A DNA stretch of 36,073 nt from Candidatus Pacearchaeota archaeon (GCA_002731115.1 PBZO01000001.1:39023-75095), one strand, 5' to 3'; positions 16,507-26,056 are shown, numbered from the stretch's first letter. Program-made: numbers and translations. Notes: generated from the letters alone by a model not told the origin.

Positions 16507-18381
16507 ATGAAAGCATTAATTTTGGCAGGCGGGAGAGGTTCTAGATTAAATGAATTAACAAAAAATAAGAGTAAAAGTTTAGTAAAAATATTTGAGAAAT
16601 CTCTAATAGAATATAATTTAGACCGCGCAGTTGAACTTGATGTAAATGAAATAGTAATTGTTGTAGGATATAAAAAAGAGGAAATAATAACTTATATTGG
16701 TAAGGAATATAGAGGAATTAAAGTTAGATATGCTTTCCAGAAAAAACAAGAAGGAGTTGTTCATGCAATTGAATGTGCAAAAGATTCAATTGGTAATTCT
16801 GATTTTATCCTAATGCTTGCAGATGAAATTGTTTTAGATGCAAAAATCAAAGATATGATGAAGAAATTTAAAGAACAAAACCTATTTGCAATTTGCGGGA
16901 TTGTTAATGAAAAAGATAAATATAGTATTGGAAAGACTTACACTGCAATGTCAAATGAAGAAGGACGCGCTTTTAGATTAATAGAAAAACCAAAAGTAAA
17001 AATAAATAACACTAAGGGAACAGGACACATTATCTTTAAAAATGAAATTTTAAATTATATTGAAAGAACCCCTATAAATGCATTTAGAAATCAAAAGGAA
17101 TTAGTTGATATGATCCAGGTTGCAATAGATGATAATCGAAAAGTTTACATTTACCCTATCACAAAAAATTACATTAATATCAATACAAAAGAAGATTACA
17201 ATTTAGCAAAAAAAAGTATTAAAGAAAATAATCCCAAGGTCTTAATTATTCATAATCAGATGAAATATTATGGAGGCGCAGAATTATTAATTGTAGAACT
17301 AGCGAACTGGATGACTAAAATGGGAATTAAAAATGATATCCTAACACTTTCCAAATCAAAAAAAGTTGAAGATTTATTAATTGACACAGATATAATCATA
17401 CCCTCAAATAATATAGATTTAAGACCTCCAGGATATAAGAATATTAAAGATATTTTTAAAGCAATAAGAGTTTTTAGAAAAAAATTAATTGAAATAAAGG
17501 ATAATTACAATATAATAAATTTCCATGATTTTCCGGTTACTTGGAGTTTGTGGCCAAGAAAAAAATCTGCAGTTTGGTTTATGAATCAACCACCTAATTT
17601 ATGGAGCAAACCTAACGCTGGATGGTTTTACAAATTACTTAATAAAATAAGGATATGGTCTGATCGATTTATTGTAAGACATGGAATAAATGAGATATGT
17701 GTTCTAGATAACTCATTTCACAAGCAAGCATATAAGCGATATGGAATTAACTCGAATATTGTTTATTGCGGTGTTAATCATGATTTCTTCTCTTATGGAA
17801 ATAGAGAAAAAGCAATTAGAGAATATAATCTAAAAGGGAAATTTATTATTATGTATTCTGGCCAAATTGCAGAAGGGAAAAATACTCTTGATTGTGTAAA
17901 AGCGATTGAAAAAATAAAAGATAAAATCCCAAATATTCTTTTAATCTTAATTGGAAAAGAAGATCTAAAATATAAAACTGAGATGGATTCTTATATTAAA
18001 GAAAGAAAGCTTGAAAAATATGTCAAATTTATAGGAATGATTAATAAAAAAGAAAAATTGCAAGATTTATATAAGGCAGCGAATGTTGGATTATTCCCTG
18101 TTGGAAAACAAGGAGGATGGATTGCGCCATTTGAAATGGTATCATCAGGAATTCCGACAGTGATGTCAAGCGATATGGGAAGTTCTACTATTGCTAAGGA
18201 ACATAATCTTTGTATTGTTACAAAGGAATATGATAAGGCAATACTTGAGATTTATAACAATTATAATAAATATAAAGAAAACACAAAAAAAGCAGCGATT
18301 TATATAAAAGACAATTTTTCATGGAAACAATATGCTGAAAGGATGATCTACATCTTTAGAAAAACATGGAAAATACCTTAA
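16507..18381 (+). CDS. Fusion: sugar-phosphate nucleotidyltransferase + GT4 glycosyltransferase
   Basis: Two enzymes in one 624-residue chain. Residues 1-~240 form a nucleotidyltransferase (PF00483-type) making an NDP-sugar: LAGGRGSRL at 6-14, a KSKSLVKI segment in place of the usual PKxLxP, metal Asp in MLADE (106), LIEKPK at 158-163 and the closing NININTKEDYNLA. Residues ~245-624 form a GT-B family 4 glycosyltransferase: YYGGAELLIVELA near its N-terminus, MYSGQIAEGKNTLDCV, and QGGWIAPFEMVSSG, in which the first Glu of the E-x7-E motif is Gln. The pairing suggests that the activated sugar is passed directly to transfer. It is a single gene with its own promoter. Sugar and acceptor unknown. 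Confidence 0.88.
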   Translation: MKALILAGGRGSRLNELTKNKSKSLVKIFEKSLIEYNLDRAVELDVNEIVIVVGYKKEEIITYIGKEYRGIKVRYAFQKKQEGVVHAIECAKDSIGNSDFILMLADEIVLDAKIKDMMKKFKEQNLFAICGIVNEKDKYSIGKTYTAMSNEEGRAFRLIEKPKVKINNTKGTGHIIFKNEILNYIERTPINAFRNQKELVDMIQVAIDDNRKVYIYPITKNYININTKEDYNLAKKSIKENNPKVLIIHNQMKYYGGAELLIVELANWMTKMGIKNDILTLSKSKKVEDLLIDTDIIIPSNNIDLRPPGYKNIKDIFKAIRVFRKKLIEIKDNYNIINFHDFPVTWSLWPRKKSAVWFMNQPPNLWSKPNAGWFYKLLNKIRIWSDRFIVRHGINEICVLDNSFHKQAYKRYGINSNIVYCGVNHDFFSYGNREKAIREYNLKGKFIIMYSGQIAEGKNTLDCVKAIEKIKDKIPNILLILIGKEDLKYKTEMDSYIKERKLEKYVKFIGMINKKEKLQDLYKAANVGLFPVGKQGGWIAPFEMVSSGIPTVMSSDMGSSTIAKEHNLCIVTKEYDKAILEIYNNYNKYKENTKKAAIYIKDNFSWKQYAERMIYIFRKTWKIP

Positions 18382-18385
18382 TTAA

Positions 18386-18393
18386 ATATATAA
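18386..18393 (+). promoter_or_regulatory. TATA box for the 18416 radical SAM gene
   Basis: ATATATAA, 23-30 bases before the ATG at 18416; leaderless spacing. Confidence 0.62.
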
Positions 18394-18415
18394 ACTGGTT
18401 ATTTTAGGATATCTC

Positions 18416-19777
18416 ATGGCAAAATTAGTACTTGTAAACTCTGGAAAAGATTATGAATATGGTGTTCATGAACCATTACACTTACTTGTTCTTGCAGCAT
18501 ATGCTAGAAAACATGGCCATCAAGTTGCAATTGCAGACCAAATAGCAGGTGAAGATATATTTAAAAAAATAAAGAAATTAAACCCTGATTTTGTTGGAAT
18601 AACCGGGACAACTGCAGTTATTAATGAAGCATATGAAATATCTGATTGGTGCAGAAAAAATGGATTTAGAACAATTCTCGGAGGAGTTCATGTTAGTGTT
18701 AGGCCCGAGGAAGGTTTAGAACATGCAGACTATGTTGTCAAGGGAGAGGGCGAAGAAGCACTAATCAAAATTCTAGAAGGATCAAAAGAGAAGATTGTTA
18801 CAGGAAATCCTATAACAGATTTGGATAGACTCCCAAAGATAAATAGAGACTTAATAAATACCAAATATTATCAAAAAGGAAAAGATAGAAATCCCGGAAC
18901 CCATTTACATTTTGTCCCTCCAAACACCAAGCTAAACTCGGTTTTATTCACTAGAGGTTGCCCATTTAATTGTATCTTCTGTCATAACAGCTGGAGAGGG
19001 TTAAAAGTTAGATTTCATAGTGCAAAAAGGATGATAGAAGAATTAAAGGAATTAGAAACAAAATATGGAACAGAAGCAGTATTTTTTATGGATGATGATT
19101 TATTATGCCATAAACAAAGAATAGTAGAATTTTGTGAATTATTTATTAAAGAAAAACTAAAAATTTTTTGGGGATGCCAATCAAGAGTAGCTATGGTTAA
19201 TAAAGATCTACTAAAATTATTGAAGAAAGCTAATTGTAGACAAATTACTTTTGGATTAGAAGCAGGAAGTCAAAGAATATTAAGTATGTTAAAAAACGAT
19301 ACAACAACAATTGAACAAAATAAAAGAGCAATTAAAATGGTAAAGGATGCAAAAATTCTTGCTTGTGGCTCATTTATGATTGGAAGTCCCGGAGAAACTG
19401 AAGACGAAATAATGCAGACAAAAGAGTTCATAATTAAAAATGATTTAGACGGATTTGGAGCAACTGTAACAACTCCATTCCCTGGAACAAAATTATGGCA
19501 AATGTGTGAAGAAAAAAAGATTATCCCTCAAAAGATAAACTGGAAAAATTTTAATTTAAATAAACTAACATTTGGCTTAACTGAAATTTCCCAAGAGAGA
19601 ATGGAAGATATAAAAAAAGAATTTATAAATTTGGCACTAAAAAGAAATCCTGGAATGACCCCAAAAGATATGCTAAAAATTTCAATAAAACATCCAAAAA
19701 AAGCAATTACAAGAGTTGTTAAAAATCCAGGATCACTTATTACAATCCTTAAACGATTAACAAATTCTAAAAATTAA
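18416..19777 (+). CDS. Cobalamin-binding-type radical SAM enzyme
   Basis: A 453-residue class B-type radical SAM protein. N-terminal B12-domain pattern: HEPLHLLVLAAYARKHG, FVGITGTTAVINEAYE, ILGGVHVSVRPEE, VVKGEGEEALI. The core cysteines are C182, C186 and C189 in TRGCPFNCIFCHNSW, followed by FFMDDDLL and FGLEAGSQRILSML. The DQIAGED segment stands where DxHxxG would be, so the classical cobalamin ligand is missing. The basic C-terminal ~60 residues could contact membrane or a polyanionic substrate. It is transcribed alone and converges on a SPASM radical SAM gene. Substrate unknown. Confidence 0.87.
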   Translation: MAKLVLVNSGKDYEYGVHEPLHLLVLAAYARKHGHQVAIADQIAGEDIFKKIKKLNPDFVGITGTTAVINEAYEISDWCRKNGFRTILGGVHVSVRPEEGLEHADYVVKGEGEEALIKILEGSKEKIVTGNPITDLDRLPKINRDLINTKYYQKGKDRNPGTHLHFVPPNTKLNSVLFTRGCPFNCIFCHNSWRGLKVRFHSAKRMIEELKELETKYGTEAVFFMDDDLLCHKQRIVEFCELFIKEKLKIFWGCQSRVAMVNKDLLKLLKKANCRQITFGLEAGSQRILSMLKNDTTTIEQNKRAIKMVKDAKILACGSFMIGSPGETEDEIMQTKEFIIKNDLDGFGATVTTPFPGTKLWQMCEEKKIIPQKINWKNFNLNKLTFGLTEISQERMEDIKKEFINLALKRNPGMTPKDMLKISIKHPKKAITRVVKNPGSLITILKRLTNSKN

Positions 19778-19787
19778 GATAAAATAT

Positions 19788-20891
19788 CTATCCTTTCCCG
19801 ATATATACCGGACAATTAATACATTCTTTTGGACATTTATTTTGCCTTATTTGTTTTCTTAGATTAACATATCTCTCTGAATACCAAATTTTTCTAAAAG
19901 GAGTTTTTAATGCATCTCCTAGAGAATTTTCATGCTGCCATGTTCTTTGATTGTTCTCATTTTGACCACAACAAGGAGTTACGCCTCCTCCAACAAAAAT
20001 AAACGGCATAATATATTGTTTACAATTAGTAATATCTGTTTTATCTTCTTCTGAACACTGATTAAAAGTTACTGGCAATCCCTTACTACGAGCATAATTA
20101 ACTATTTTCTTTCTATAAGCTTCATCCACCTTTACTTGAAAACCTCTTGCATGTTTAAACCCATGTAAAAGAGGGGTAATTAATACTTCTCCAATTTCTG
20201 TATTTAGACTTTTAATAAAATCGATAAACTCAAATAATTCATCTTTTGATTGCTTGGTTACAATAAAATGAAAACTAAGAATTGGAAATCTTTTTTTCAT
20301 CTGTTTTTTTAGTCTTACAAAAGTTCTTATGTTTTTGACAACATTATCAAAATTAGATCCTTTACATATATATTCAGATGTTTTCTTTGTCCCGCCATAA
20401 ATAGAAACAAACTGAAAATCAGGTCCAATCTCAATTAATTCCTTAATTTGATTATCATCTTTAAAATTTCCAAAATGATCAAATACTTCAATTATTGTTC
20501 CTCTTGATTTTATATAAGCCATCATTTTATGATAATCTTTATTTAAATATCCTGAACCAATTCCTGTAAGACCTATCCATTTTGGTCGCCCAAAATCATC
20601 AAATACTTTTTTAAAATCCCTGAAAGACATGCTTTCTGAAGGTTCCTTCCAATATGTCCTCTCACAAATCTTACACCTAAAATTACAAACAGTTGTTGGT
20701 TCTATTTCTAAGAAAGGAGGGAATAGATCAATTCCTAATTTTGGAAAAAGCCTATTTAATAGAAATGAACTCATCTTATGATTCCACCACAGAGGATAAA
20801 CCCAAAACATATTGTAGATCTCCCTAAATCTTCTAGCTTTAATAAAATTAGAAAACAATTTCAATTTGTGATTTAATGACATTGAGGGCAT
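19788..20891 (-). CDS. Radical SAM/SPASM enzyme
   Basis: A 367-residue radical SAM enzyme. TTVCNFRCKICERTYW carries C69, C73 and C76. In place of GGEP there is LTGIGSG. The C-terminal part has auxiliary-cluster cysteines (FNQCSEED, CKQYIMPF, TPCCGQNE, CPKECINCP). A positively charged N-terminal ~55 residues with aromatic clusters precedes the core. A TATA box 22-29 bases before the first ATG supports the tracked start and a leaderless mRNA. It is divergent from the 20975 operon across 83 bases that contain both promoters, so the two may be co-regulated. Target not identifiable. Confidence 0.86.
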   Translation of the reverse strand: MPSMSLNHKLKLFSNFIKARRFREIYNMFWVYPLWWNHKMSSFLLNRLFPKLGIDLFPPFLEIEPTTVCNFRCKICERTYWKEPSESMSFRDFKKVFDDFGRPKWIGLTGIGSGYLNKDYHKMMAYIKSRGTIIEVFDHFGNFKDDNQIKELIEIGPDFQFVSIYGGTKKTSEYICKGSNFDNVVKNIRTFVRLKKQMKKRFPILSFHFIVTKQSKDELFEFIDFIKSLNTEIGEVLITPLLHGFKHARGFQVKVDEAYRKKIVNYARSKGLPVTFNQCSEEDKTDITNCKQYIMPFIFVGGGVTPCCGQNENNQRTWQHENSLGDALKTPFRKIWYSERYVNLRKQIRQNKCPKECINCPVYIGKG

Positions 20892-20912
20892 ATAATTCTT
20901 AAAAAAATAGGG

Positions 20913-20920
20913 TTTATAAA
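20913..20920 (-). promoter_or_regulatory. TATA box for the 20891 radical SAM gene
   Basis: TTTATAAA, 22-29 bases upstream of the ATG at 20891. It is read on the minus strand and is itself palindromic. Confidence 0.65.
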
Positions 20921-20945
20921 AATGGTGTAAGAAAACTACAAAACC

Positions 20946-20953
20946 TATTTAAA
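20946..20953 (+). promoter_or_regulatory. TATA box for the 20975 operon
   Basis: TATTTAAA, 22-29 bases before the ATG at 20975. It abuts the TTG at 20954 used by the ORF track, so that TTG cannot be the start of a transcript made from this promoter. Confidence 0.65.
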
Positions 20954-20974
20954 TTGAAAAAATCCAATTATTCA

Positions 20975-22486
20975 ATGAAGAAAATATTGTTTTTAAGAGC
21001 AAATAGTGGATGGAAAGATCCTTCTCCTCCCCTGGCTTTTAGCTATTTAGGGAAAATTGCAAAAGACAATGGATTTGAAGTTTTAGTTGAAAATTTAAAT
21101 GCTCAATATAATAATAAAACTACTGAAGATATTATTAATTTAATAAAAGAAGAAAAGCCATCTATTGTTGGAATAAGCATCTTTACAAATTATGCTATAG
21201 ATTCATATGAATTATTAAAGAAAATTAGGAAATATTGTGAATTAATTATTGTGGGAGGGCCTCATGTTACTATTTATCCTGAAGAATGTCTTGAAATGGG
21301 AGCAGATATAGCTTTTATTGGAGAAGCAGAAAATTCTTTCCAAAAATTATTAAAAGTATTGAACTCTGATGGTAAACTGGAAAAAGTTGAAGGAATTGTT
21401 TATAAAAAAGGGGATAAAATAAATAAGACAGAAATTCCTAAACCAATAGATATAAATCATCTTCCCATTCCCGATAAAGAAATTCATAGAAAAAATGATT
21501 ATATAAAAGTAAGAGGGGAAATAAATAATTTTGGGGGAATTCTATCTAGCAGAGGATGTCCTGGAAGATGTACTTACTGCTACCATTCTCTATTTGGCAG
21601 AGGTTTTAGATATAGGTCTACTGAGAAAATATTTAAGGAGATTGAATATCTTTACAAAAACTATGGTATCAAACATATTAACTTTATAGATGATGCTTTT
21701 ACAATTAATAAGCAGAGATTAGTTGAATTATGTAATATGTTCATTGAATCAAAACTCCCCATAGAATGGGTATGTGCAACTAGAATAGATTTTTTAGATG
21801 GAGAAATTATCTTAAAGATGAAAAAGGCAGGGTGTGTTATGATAAGTCTCGGTGTTGAAAATTGTATTCCAGAAACTTTAATAAAAATAAAAAAAACAGG
21901 AGACCCAAAATGGTATATTGAACATGTAGGAAACATCTTAAAATGGTGCAAGGAAGCAAAAATAAGGGTAGGTGTAAACATACTTACAGGTTTTCCATGG
22001 GATACTGTTAAAGATATTAAAAAATTACAAGAATATGTAAAGAGAATCAGTCCTTATGTTACCCAAGGTTTTTGTGGAGGAATCTTACAGCCATTGCCTA
22101 ATACCGAGATTTATGATAAATATGCAAAAGAATATAGATTTGAAAAATGGTGGTTATATAAAAAACCATTATTTACAGAGAACTATCATCCATTTTTTAT
22201 GCTCTACTACCATCCATTTTGGGAACAATTAAATAATAATTTTTTTAATCTAGATAAAAATGTTTTTGGAGAGATTGATAAGCTTTATAGGATAATGGGA
22301 AAATGGAACTTGAAGATATTAGTTAAAAGACGTTTTAAAAATCCCTTAATAAGGCCAATATTATATAATGGATTATTAATATCAAGTAATATCTCTCTTT
22401 TTCTATATAAAATTTCACCTAATTTAGAAAAAAGTATTATGAGAACCTTATCCAATTTTAGTTATAAATTTAAATATAAGAAATAA
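20975..22486 (+). CDS. Cobalamin-binding-type radical SAM enzyme
   Basis: A class B-type radical SAM protein of 503 residues. B12-domain pattern: PPLAFSYLGKIAKDNG, IVGISIFTNYAIDSYE, IIVGGPHVTIYPEE, FIGEAENSF. Core cysteines C195, C199 and C202 lie in SSRGCPGRCTYCYHS, followed by FIDDAF and LGVENCIPETLIKIK. No DxHxxG motif. The tracked ORF begins at TTG 20954; the ATG at 20975 is chosen because the TATA box sits at the standard leaderless distance from it. The gene opens a four-gene unit with a GT4 (1-base TAATG overlap), a methyltransferase and a SPASM radical SAM, pointing to one shared modified glycan or lipid. Confidence 0.87.
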   Translation: MKKILFLRANSGWKDPSPPLAFSYLGKIAKDNGFEVLVENLNAQYNNKTTEDIINLIKEEKPSIVGISIFTNYAIDSYELLKKIRKYCELIIVGGPHVTIYPEECLEMGADIAFIGEAENSFQKLLKVLNSDGKLEKVEGIVYKKGDKINKTEIPKPIDINHLPIPDKEIHRKNDYIKVRGEINNFGGILSSRGCPGRCTYCYHSLFGRGFRYRSTEKIFKEIEYLYKNYGIKHINFIDDAFTINKQRLVELCNMFIESKLPIEWVCATRIDFLDGEIILKMKKAGCVMISLGVENCIPETLIKIKKTGDPKWYIEHVGNILKWCKEAKIRVGVNILTGFPWDTVKDIKKLQEYVKRISPYVTQGFCGGILQPLPNTEIYDKYAKEYRFEKWWLYKKPLFTENYHPFFMLYYHPFWEQLNNNFFNLDKNVFGEIDKLYRIMGKWNLKILVKRRFKNPLIRPILYNGLLISSNISLFLYKISPNLEKSIMRTLSNFSYKFKYKK

Positions 22487-23661
22487 TGAAACAAAAATTA
22501 AAAGTAATTCATATTGAACATTGTTCCCATTCCTACTTTGTATCTGATAATAAAAATCTTGATGAAGTTGTTAAAGGAAGTTGGGGAACACAAGTTGGAA
22601 GAGAAGTTAAAAGATTTTACCCAAATATAGAAGTTGAATGCTGGTTTCCTGAGAAAATTGAGAAAGAAAAAAGAGTATTTAATTATCTTAATATGAAAAT
22701 GAAGATATTCCCTACAACATTCTCGCCAATGTACGCTCTTGATTTTTCCTTACAGATGATAAGAGAATTAAAGGAAGAAATAAATAACTGTAAAATAAAC
22801 AATATAAAATTAATAATACATATACATGAGTACCATAATCTCCATGGATTATTAATTGCCGGATTATTTAAAAGACAAAAAATGATTGCCCAGCATCATG
22901 GAGGTAGTTGGCCATTAAAACACTTAAAACAAACAAAAAAGTATCTTTTATTTTTCCCCTTTTTCTTAATTGGACAAATATTAGAAAAAATAGTCTTAAA
23001 AAATATTGAATGTTTTTTTGCCTTAAGTCAAGAAGAAATAACTTATTTAAAAAAGATTTCTCCTCATTCAAAAGTAAAATTTCAAACAATGGGAATTGAA
23101 GAAGAATATTTTGAAAATATAAATAAAAAATTAGCAAGAAAAAAATTAAAACTACCTGTGAACAAAAAAATATTTATCTTTATAGGAAGAATTAACAAGG
23201 AAAAAGGGATAAAATATTTATTAGATTCTATGGAAAATTCAAAAAATATAGATTTAAAAATAATTGGTTATACTCAAAGTATTGATTATTTTAAAGAATA
23301 TTCAAGAAAACTTAAACTAAAAAATGTTGAATTTTTAGGAGGAGTTTTTGGTAAGAAAAAGCTGTTGTATCTAAGTGCTGCAGATGCCTTAATCCTCCCA
23401 TCATCTAAAGAAGGTGCTCCTGTGACAATAATGGAGGCATTTGCAAGAAATCTCCCTGTAATTACGACGAATGTTGGAGGGATTCCTTTAATGGTAAAGG
23501 ATAAAAAGAATAGCTTAATTATAAAAGAGAAAAATTCAAAAGATATTATTAGAGCAATTAATCAATTTATAGAAAAACCAATAAAAAATGTCAAAAAATA
23601 TAGTGAGAAATATAAATGGAGAAACATAATTAAAGATACTATTAAGGAATATGAAAATTAA
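22486..23661 (+). CDS. GT4 glycosyltransferase
   Basis: A GT-B fold, family 4 retaining glycosyltransferase of 391 residues. The C-terminal donor domain is clear: FIFIGRINKEKGIKYLLDSM, then a canonical E-x7-E in EGAPVTIMEAFA (around residues 308-316) and PVITTNVGGIP. The N-terminal half has IHIHEYHNLHGLL and QHHGGSWPLK, the acceptor-side histidine region of the family. It overlaps the radical SAM stop by one base (TAATG) and the next gene by 11 bases, so it is translationally coupled on both sides. Donor and acceptor unknown. Confidence 0.88.
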   Translation: MKQKLKVIHIEHCSHSYFVSDNKNLDEVVKGSWGTQVGREVKRFYPNIEVECWFPEKIEKEKRVFNYLNMKMKIFPTTFSPMYALDFSLQMIRELKEEINNCKINNIKLIIHIHEYHNLHGLLIAGLFKRQKMIAQHHGGSWPLKHLKQTKKYLLFFPFFLIGQILEKIVLKNIECFFALSQEEITYLKKISPHSKVKFQTMGIEEEYFENINKKLARKKLKLPVNKKIFIFIGRINKEKGIKYLLDSMENSKNIDLKIIGYTQSIDYFKEYSRKLKLKNVEFLGGVFGKKKLLYLSAADALILPSSKEGAPVTIMEAFARNLPVITTNVGGIPLMVKDKKNSLIIKEKNSKDIIRAINQFIEKPIKNVKKYSEKYKWRNIIKDTIKEYEN

Positions 23662-24382
23662 TGAAAAACGATGGAATCTCGCACAGAGCTCCGAAGAGAA
23701 ATACTGGGAACAATTTACAACAAAATCTCTTTTAGAATATCTTGAAAAAGAATATAAAAAGGACTTAGATAAACTTTTAAAGAGATTGAGGAAATTTATA
23801 ACTATAAATAAGAATACTAAAATTCTTCAAATTGGATGCGGCCCACTAGACATAATAAATTATTTTAGAAAAGGAAAAACATATTCTATAGATCCTTTAG
23901 CAGAGTTTTATAAGAAAAGATTTAAAATAAATTATAAGTCAACTCACTTAAAAAAAGCTTCAGGAGAACAAATTCCCTATGAAGATAACTATTTTGATTT
24001 AGTTATCCTAAATAATGTCCTGGACCATACTAAAAATCCTGAAAAAGTACTCTCTGAAATTTTCAGAGTTTTAAAAAAAGAAGGTATACTTCACCTAGAA
24101 ATTCAAATTTATCAAGAAATATTCTTAATACTCTCAAAAATATGGGGTCCTCTTAAAAAATTATTTACTAAGGAAATGTTTAATATACATCACCCCCATA
24201 TGTTTCTTTCAAAAGATGTGGAGAAAATAATATCCCAGAAATTTATAATCCTGGATAAAGAATATGAAGATATAGAAAAATTAAAAGAAGAAAGAAAAAA
24301 ACAAAGATTTACCTTAAGATTTTTAGCTTTATTTAAAATCTGGGGAAATATAAATTACAGATTTATTTGCAAGAAAAAATAA
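23651..24382 (+). CDS. Class I SAM-dependent methyltransferase
   Basis: A 243-residue Methyltransf_11-type protein. Motif I is ILQIGCGPLDI (58-68), the acidic residue that binds the SAM ribose is Asp81 (SIDPLAE), SGEQIPYEDNYFDLVILNNVLDH covers motifs II to post-II, and LKKEGILHLEI is motif III. The C-terminal region is lysine-rich. It begins 11 bases before the stop of the GT4 gene and ends two bases before the next radical SAM gene, placing it firmly in the operon. It may O- or N-methylate a sugar or glycan end; the target is not visible. Confidence 0.85.
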   Translation: MKINEKRWNLAQSSEEKYWEQFTTKSLLEYLEKEYKKDLDKLLKRLRKFITINKNTKILQIGCGPLDIINYFRKGKTYSIDPLAEFYKKRFKINYKSTHLKKASGEQIPYEDNYFDLVILNNVLDHTKNPEKVLSEIFRVLKKEGILHLEIQIYQEIFLILSKIWGPLKKLFTKEMFNIHHPHMFLSKDVEKIISQKFIILDKEYEDIEKLKEERKKQRFTLRFLALFKIWGNINYRFICKKK

Positions 24383-24383
24383 T

Positions 24384-25445
24384 ATGTCCTATAAAACTAT
24401 GAAACTAAAGAAGTATTATGATTTCCTAAAAAGTAATAATTCATTTTTAAAAACCAAATCTAATCAGAAGCTAAAAATTCTCCTTAATATCACAAAATAT
24501 CTAAAATCAAAAAAGAAATTAATTGTTAGAAATAAACCAATAATTGCCCAAATAGAGCCTACTTCTCATTGTAATCTTAAATGTGAAATGTGTATTAGAG
24601 AAAAAATAGATGTTCCTATTGGAACGATGACTTTTAAAGATTTCGAGAAAATTCTAGAAGAATTAGATTCTTTATCAAAAATACATCTTTCAGGACAAGG
24701 AGAACCTCTTCTTAATAAGGAATTATTTGATATGATAAAATATGCAAATAATCGTGGCATAACCATCTTTTTTACAACAAATGGAACAATGTTAACAAAA
24801 GAGATAATCAATAAAATCTGCAAAGTAGATATAGGAGAGATAGGGATATCTATTGATTCTACAATTAGAAAAAAATATGAGAGAATAAGAAAAGGTGCTA
24901 ATTTTAATAAGGTTAAAATAAATATAAAAAATTTAGTTTTAGAATTAAAAAAGAATAAAAAGAAAACTATTGTAAGTACTAGTGCAGTTATTTTGAAAGA
25001 TAATCTTAATGAAATGCCTGAATTTATTAAATTAGCAAATAGTCTTGGTATAAAAAAAGTAGGATTCCAAACAGTCCAAGAAAAAAAAGATTATTTGGAT
25101 AAATATAATCCAAGAACAAAAACTCAAGTAGTCTCAAATTTTAATGGAAAATTAAAAGAGAAAATTAAAGAAGCCAAGAAAATTGCAAAAAAATATAATA
25201 TAACAATTATATTTGATGAAGAAGAAAGTGTTGGATGTATCTGGCCTTGGAGAAGTATTTATATTACATGGAATGGAAATATTACTCCTTGTTGCAAAAT
25301 ACTTGATTATAAAAAACCTTACTTTGGAAATATTTTAAAAAAAGATTTCTGGGAAATCTGGAATGGAAAAGAATACCAATTAACTAGAAAATTATTAAGA
25401 AAAAGAAAAGCCCCTCTAGAATGCAAGGGATGTAATATGGTTTAA
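24384..25445 (+). CDS. Radical SAM/SPASM enzyme
   Basis: A 353-residue radical SAM enzyme. PTSHCNLKCEMCIRE holds C63, C67 and C70; LSGQGEPLLNKE is the GGEP-equivalent and FFTTNGTML the following strand. The C-terminal SPASM-type cysteines are in VGCIWPW, ITPCCKILDY and ECKGCNMV. It is the last gene of the 20975 operon, starting one base after the methyltransferase stop, and its stop codon overlaps that of the converging methyltransferase gene. Its N-terminal ~50 residues are very basic. Substrate unknown; an operon with GT4 and methyltransferase suggests sugar modification. Confidence 0.87.
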   Translation: MSYKTMKLKKYYDFLKSNNSFLKTKSNQKLKILLNITKYLKSKKKLIVRNKPIIAQIEPTSHCNLKCEMCIREKIDVPIGTMTFKDFEKILEELDSLSKIHLSGQGEPLLNKELFDMIKYANNRGITIFFTTNGTMLTKEIINKICKVDIGEIGISIDSTIRKKYERIRKGANFNKVKINIKNLVLELKKNKKKTIVSTSAVILKDNLNEMPEFIKLANSLGIKKVGFQTVQEKKDYLDKYNPRTKTQVVSNFNGKLKEKIKEAKKIAKKYNITIIFDEEESVGCIWPWRSIYITWNGNITPCCKILDYKKPYFGNILKKDFWEIWNGKEYQLTRKLLRKRKAPLECKGCNMV

Positions 25446-26056
25446 GAAAGAATATATAAAATATCTCTTGCAAAACTTTGAGGGAATATCTTTGCTAAAA
25501 AATTCTTAAAAACTTGTGGTAAAAAAGAAGGATTGGTTGAGGCAATATAATCTTTCTTTAAAACTTTAAATCCACTATTAATTAAAAATCTTTCTCCTGT
25601 TTTTATTGAAAAATAATGCAAATGTCCATAAGGATCAAAGGGATTTTCTGTTATAGACCTATTAAAGAGAAATCTAACCTTATTTAGAAGATGATAATCA
25701 TTAGGAAGAGTTATAATAATCTTCCCCGATTCATTTAATCTTTTTTTTGATTCAATAAGAAGCTTTTTTGAATCTATTACATGTTCTAAGATATCTAATA
25801 GAAGAATATAATCAAACTTTTGATTTTTAAATGGAATTTCATCTTTATTTAAATCAGCTTGTTTAGCTTTTATATTCTTTTTAATTAGTTTATTAACTAG
25901 ATTTTTATCGATATCTACCCCATAATATTTACAATTTGGGATAAACCTCCTGAACATCCCATTATTACATCCAATATCCAATACTTTAGAATTCTCTCTA
26001 ATTAATTCTGCAACTTTCTTAAACTTATTCTCCAAAAAAATTTGATGATTGCCCAT
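25442..26056 (-). CDS. Class I SAM-dependent methyltransferase
   Basis: A compact 204-residue methyltransferase. Motif I is VLDIGCNNGMF (25-35); YYGVDID (45-51) supplies the ribose-binding acid; FDYILLLDILEHV and ESGKIIITLPN follow as the later motifs. HLHYFSIKTGERFLINSGF is typical of Methyltransf_11/23 enzymes near glycosyltransferases. It converges on the 24384 radical SAM gene with overlapping stop codons and has a TATA-like box in the 30-base gap behind the radical SAM gene at 26087. Target unknown. Confidence 0.84.
   Translation of the reverse strand: MGNHQIFLENKFKKVAELIRENSKVLDIGCNNGMFRRFIPNCKYYGVDIDKNLVNKLIKKNIKAKQADLNKDEIPFKNQKFDYILLLDILEHVIDSKKLLIESKKRLNESGKIIITLPNDYHLLNKVRFLFNRSITENPFDPYGHLHYFSIKTGERFLINSGFKVLKKDYIASTNPSFLPQVFKNFLAKIFPQSFARDILYILS

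Noticed and set aside
19788-20891. Radical SAM at 19788 as a ribosomal methylthiotransferase or other tRNA/ribosome-modifying enzyme
   Set aside because: There is no UPF0004 or TRAM domain, and the late cysteine pattern is SPASM-like.
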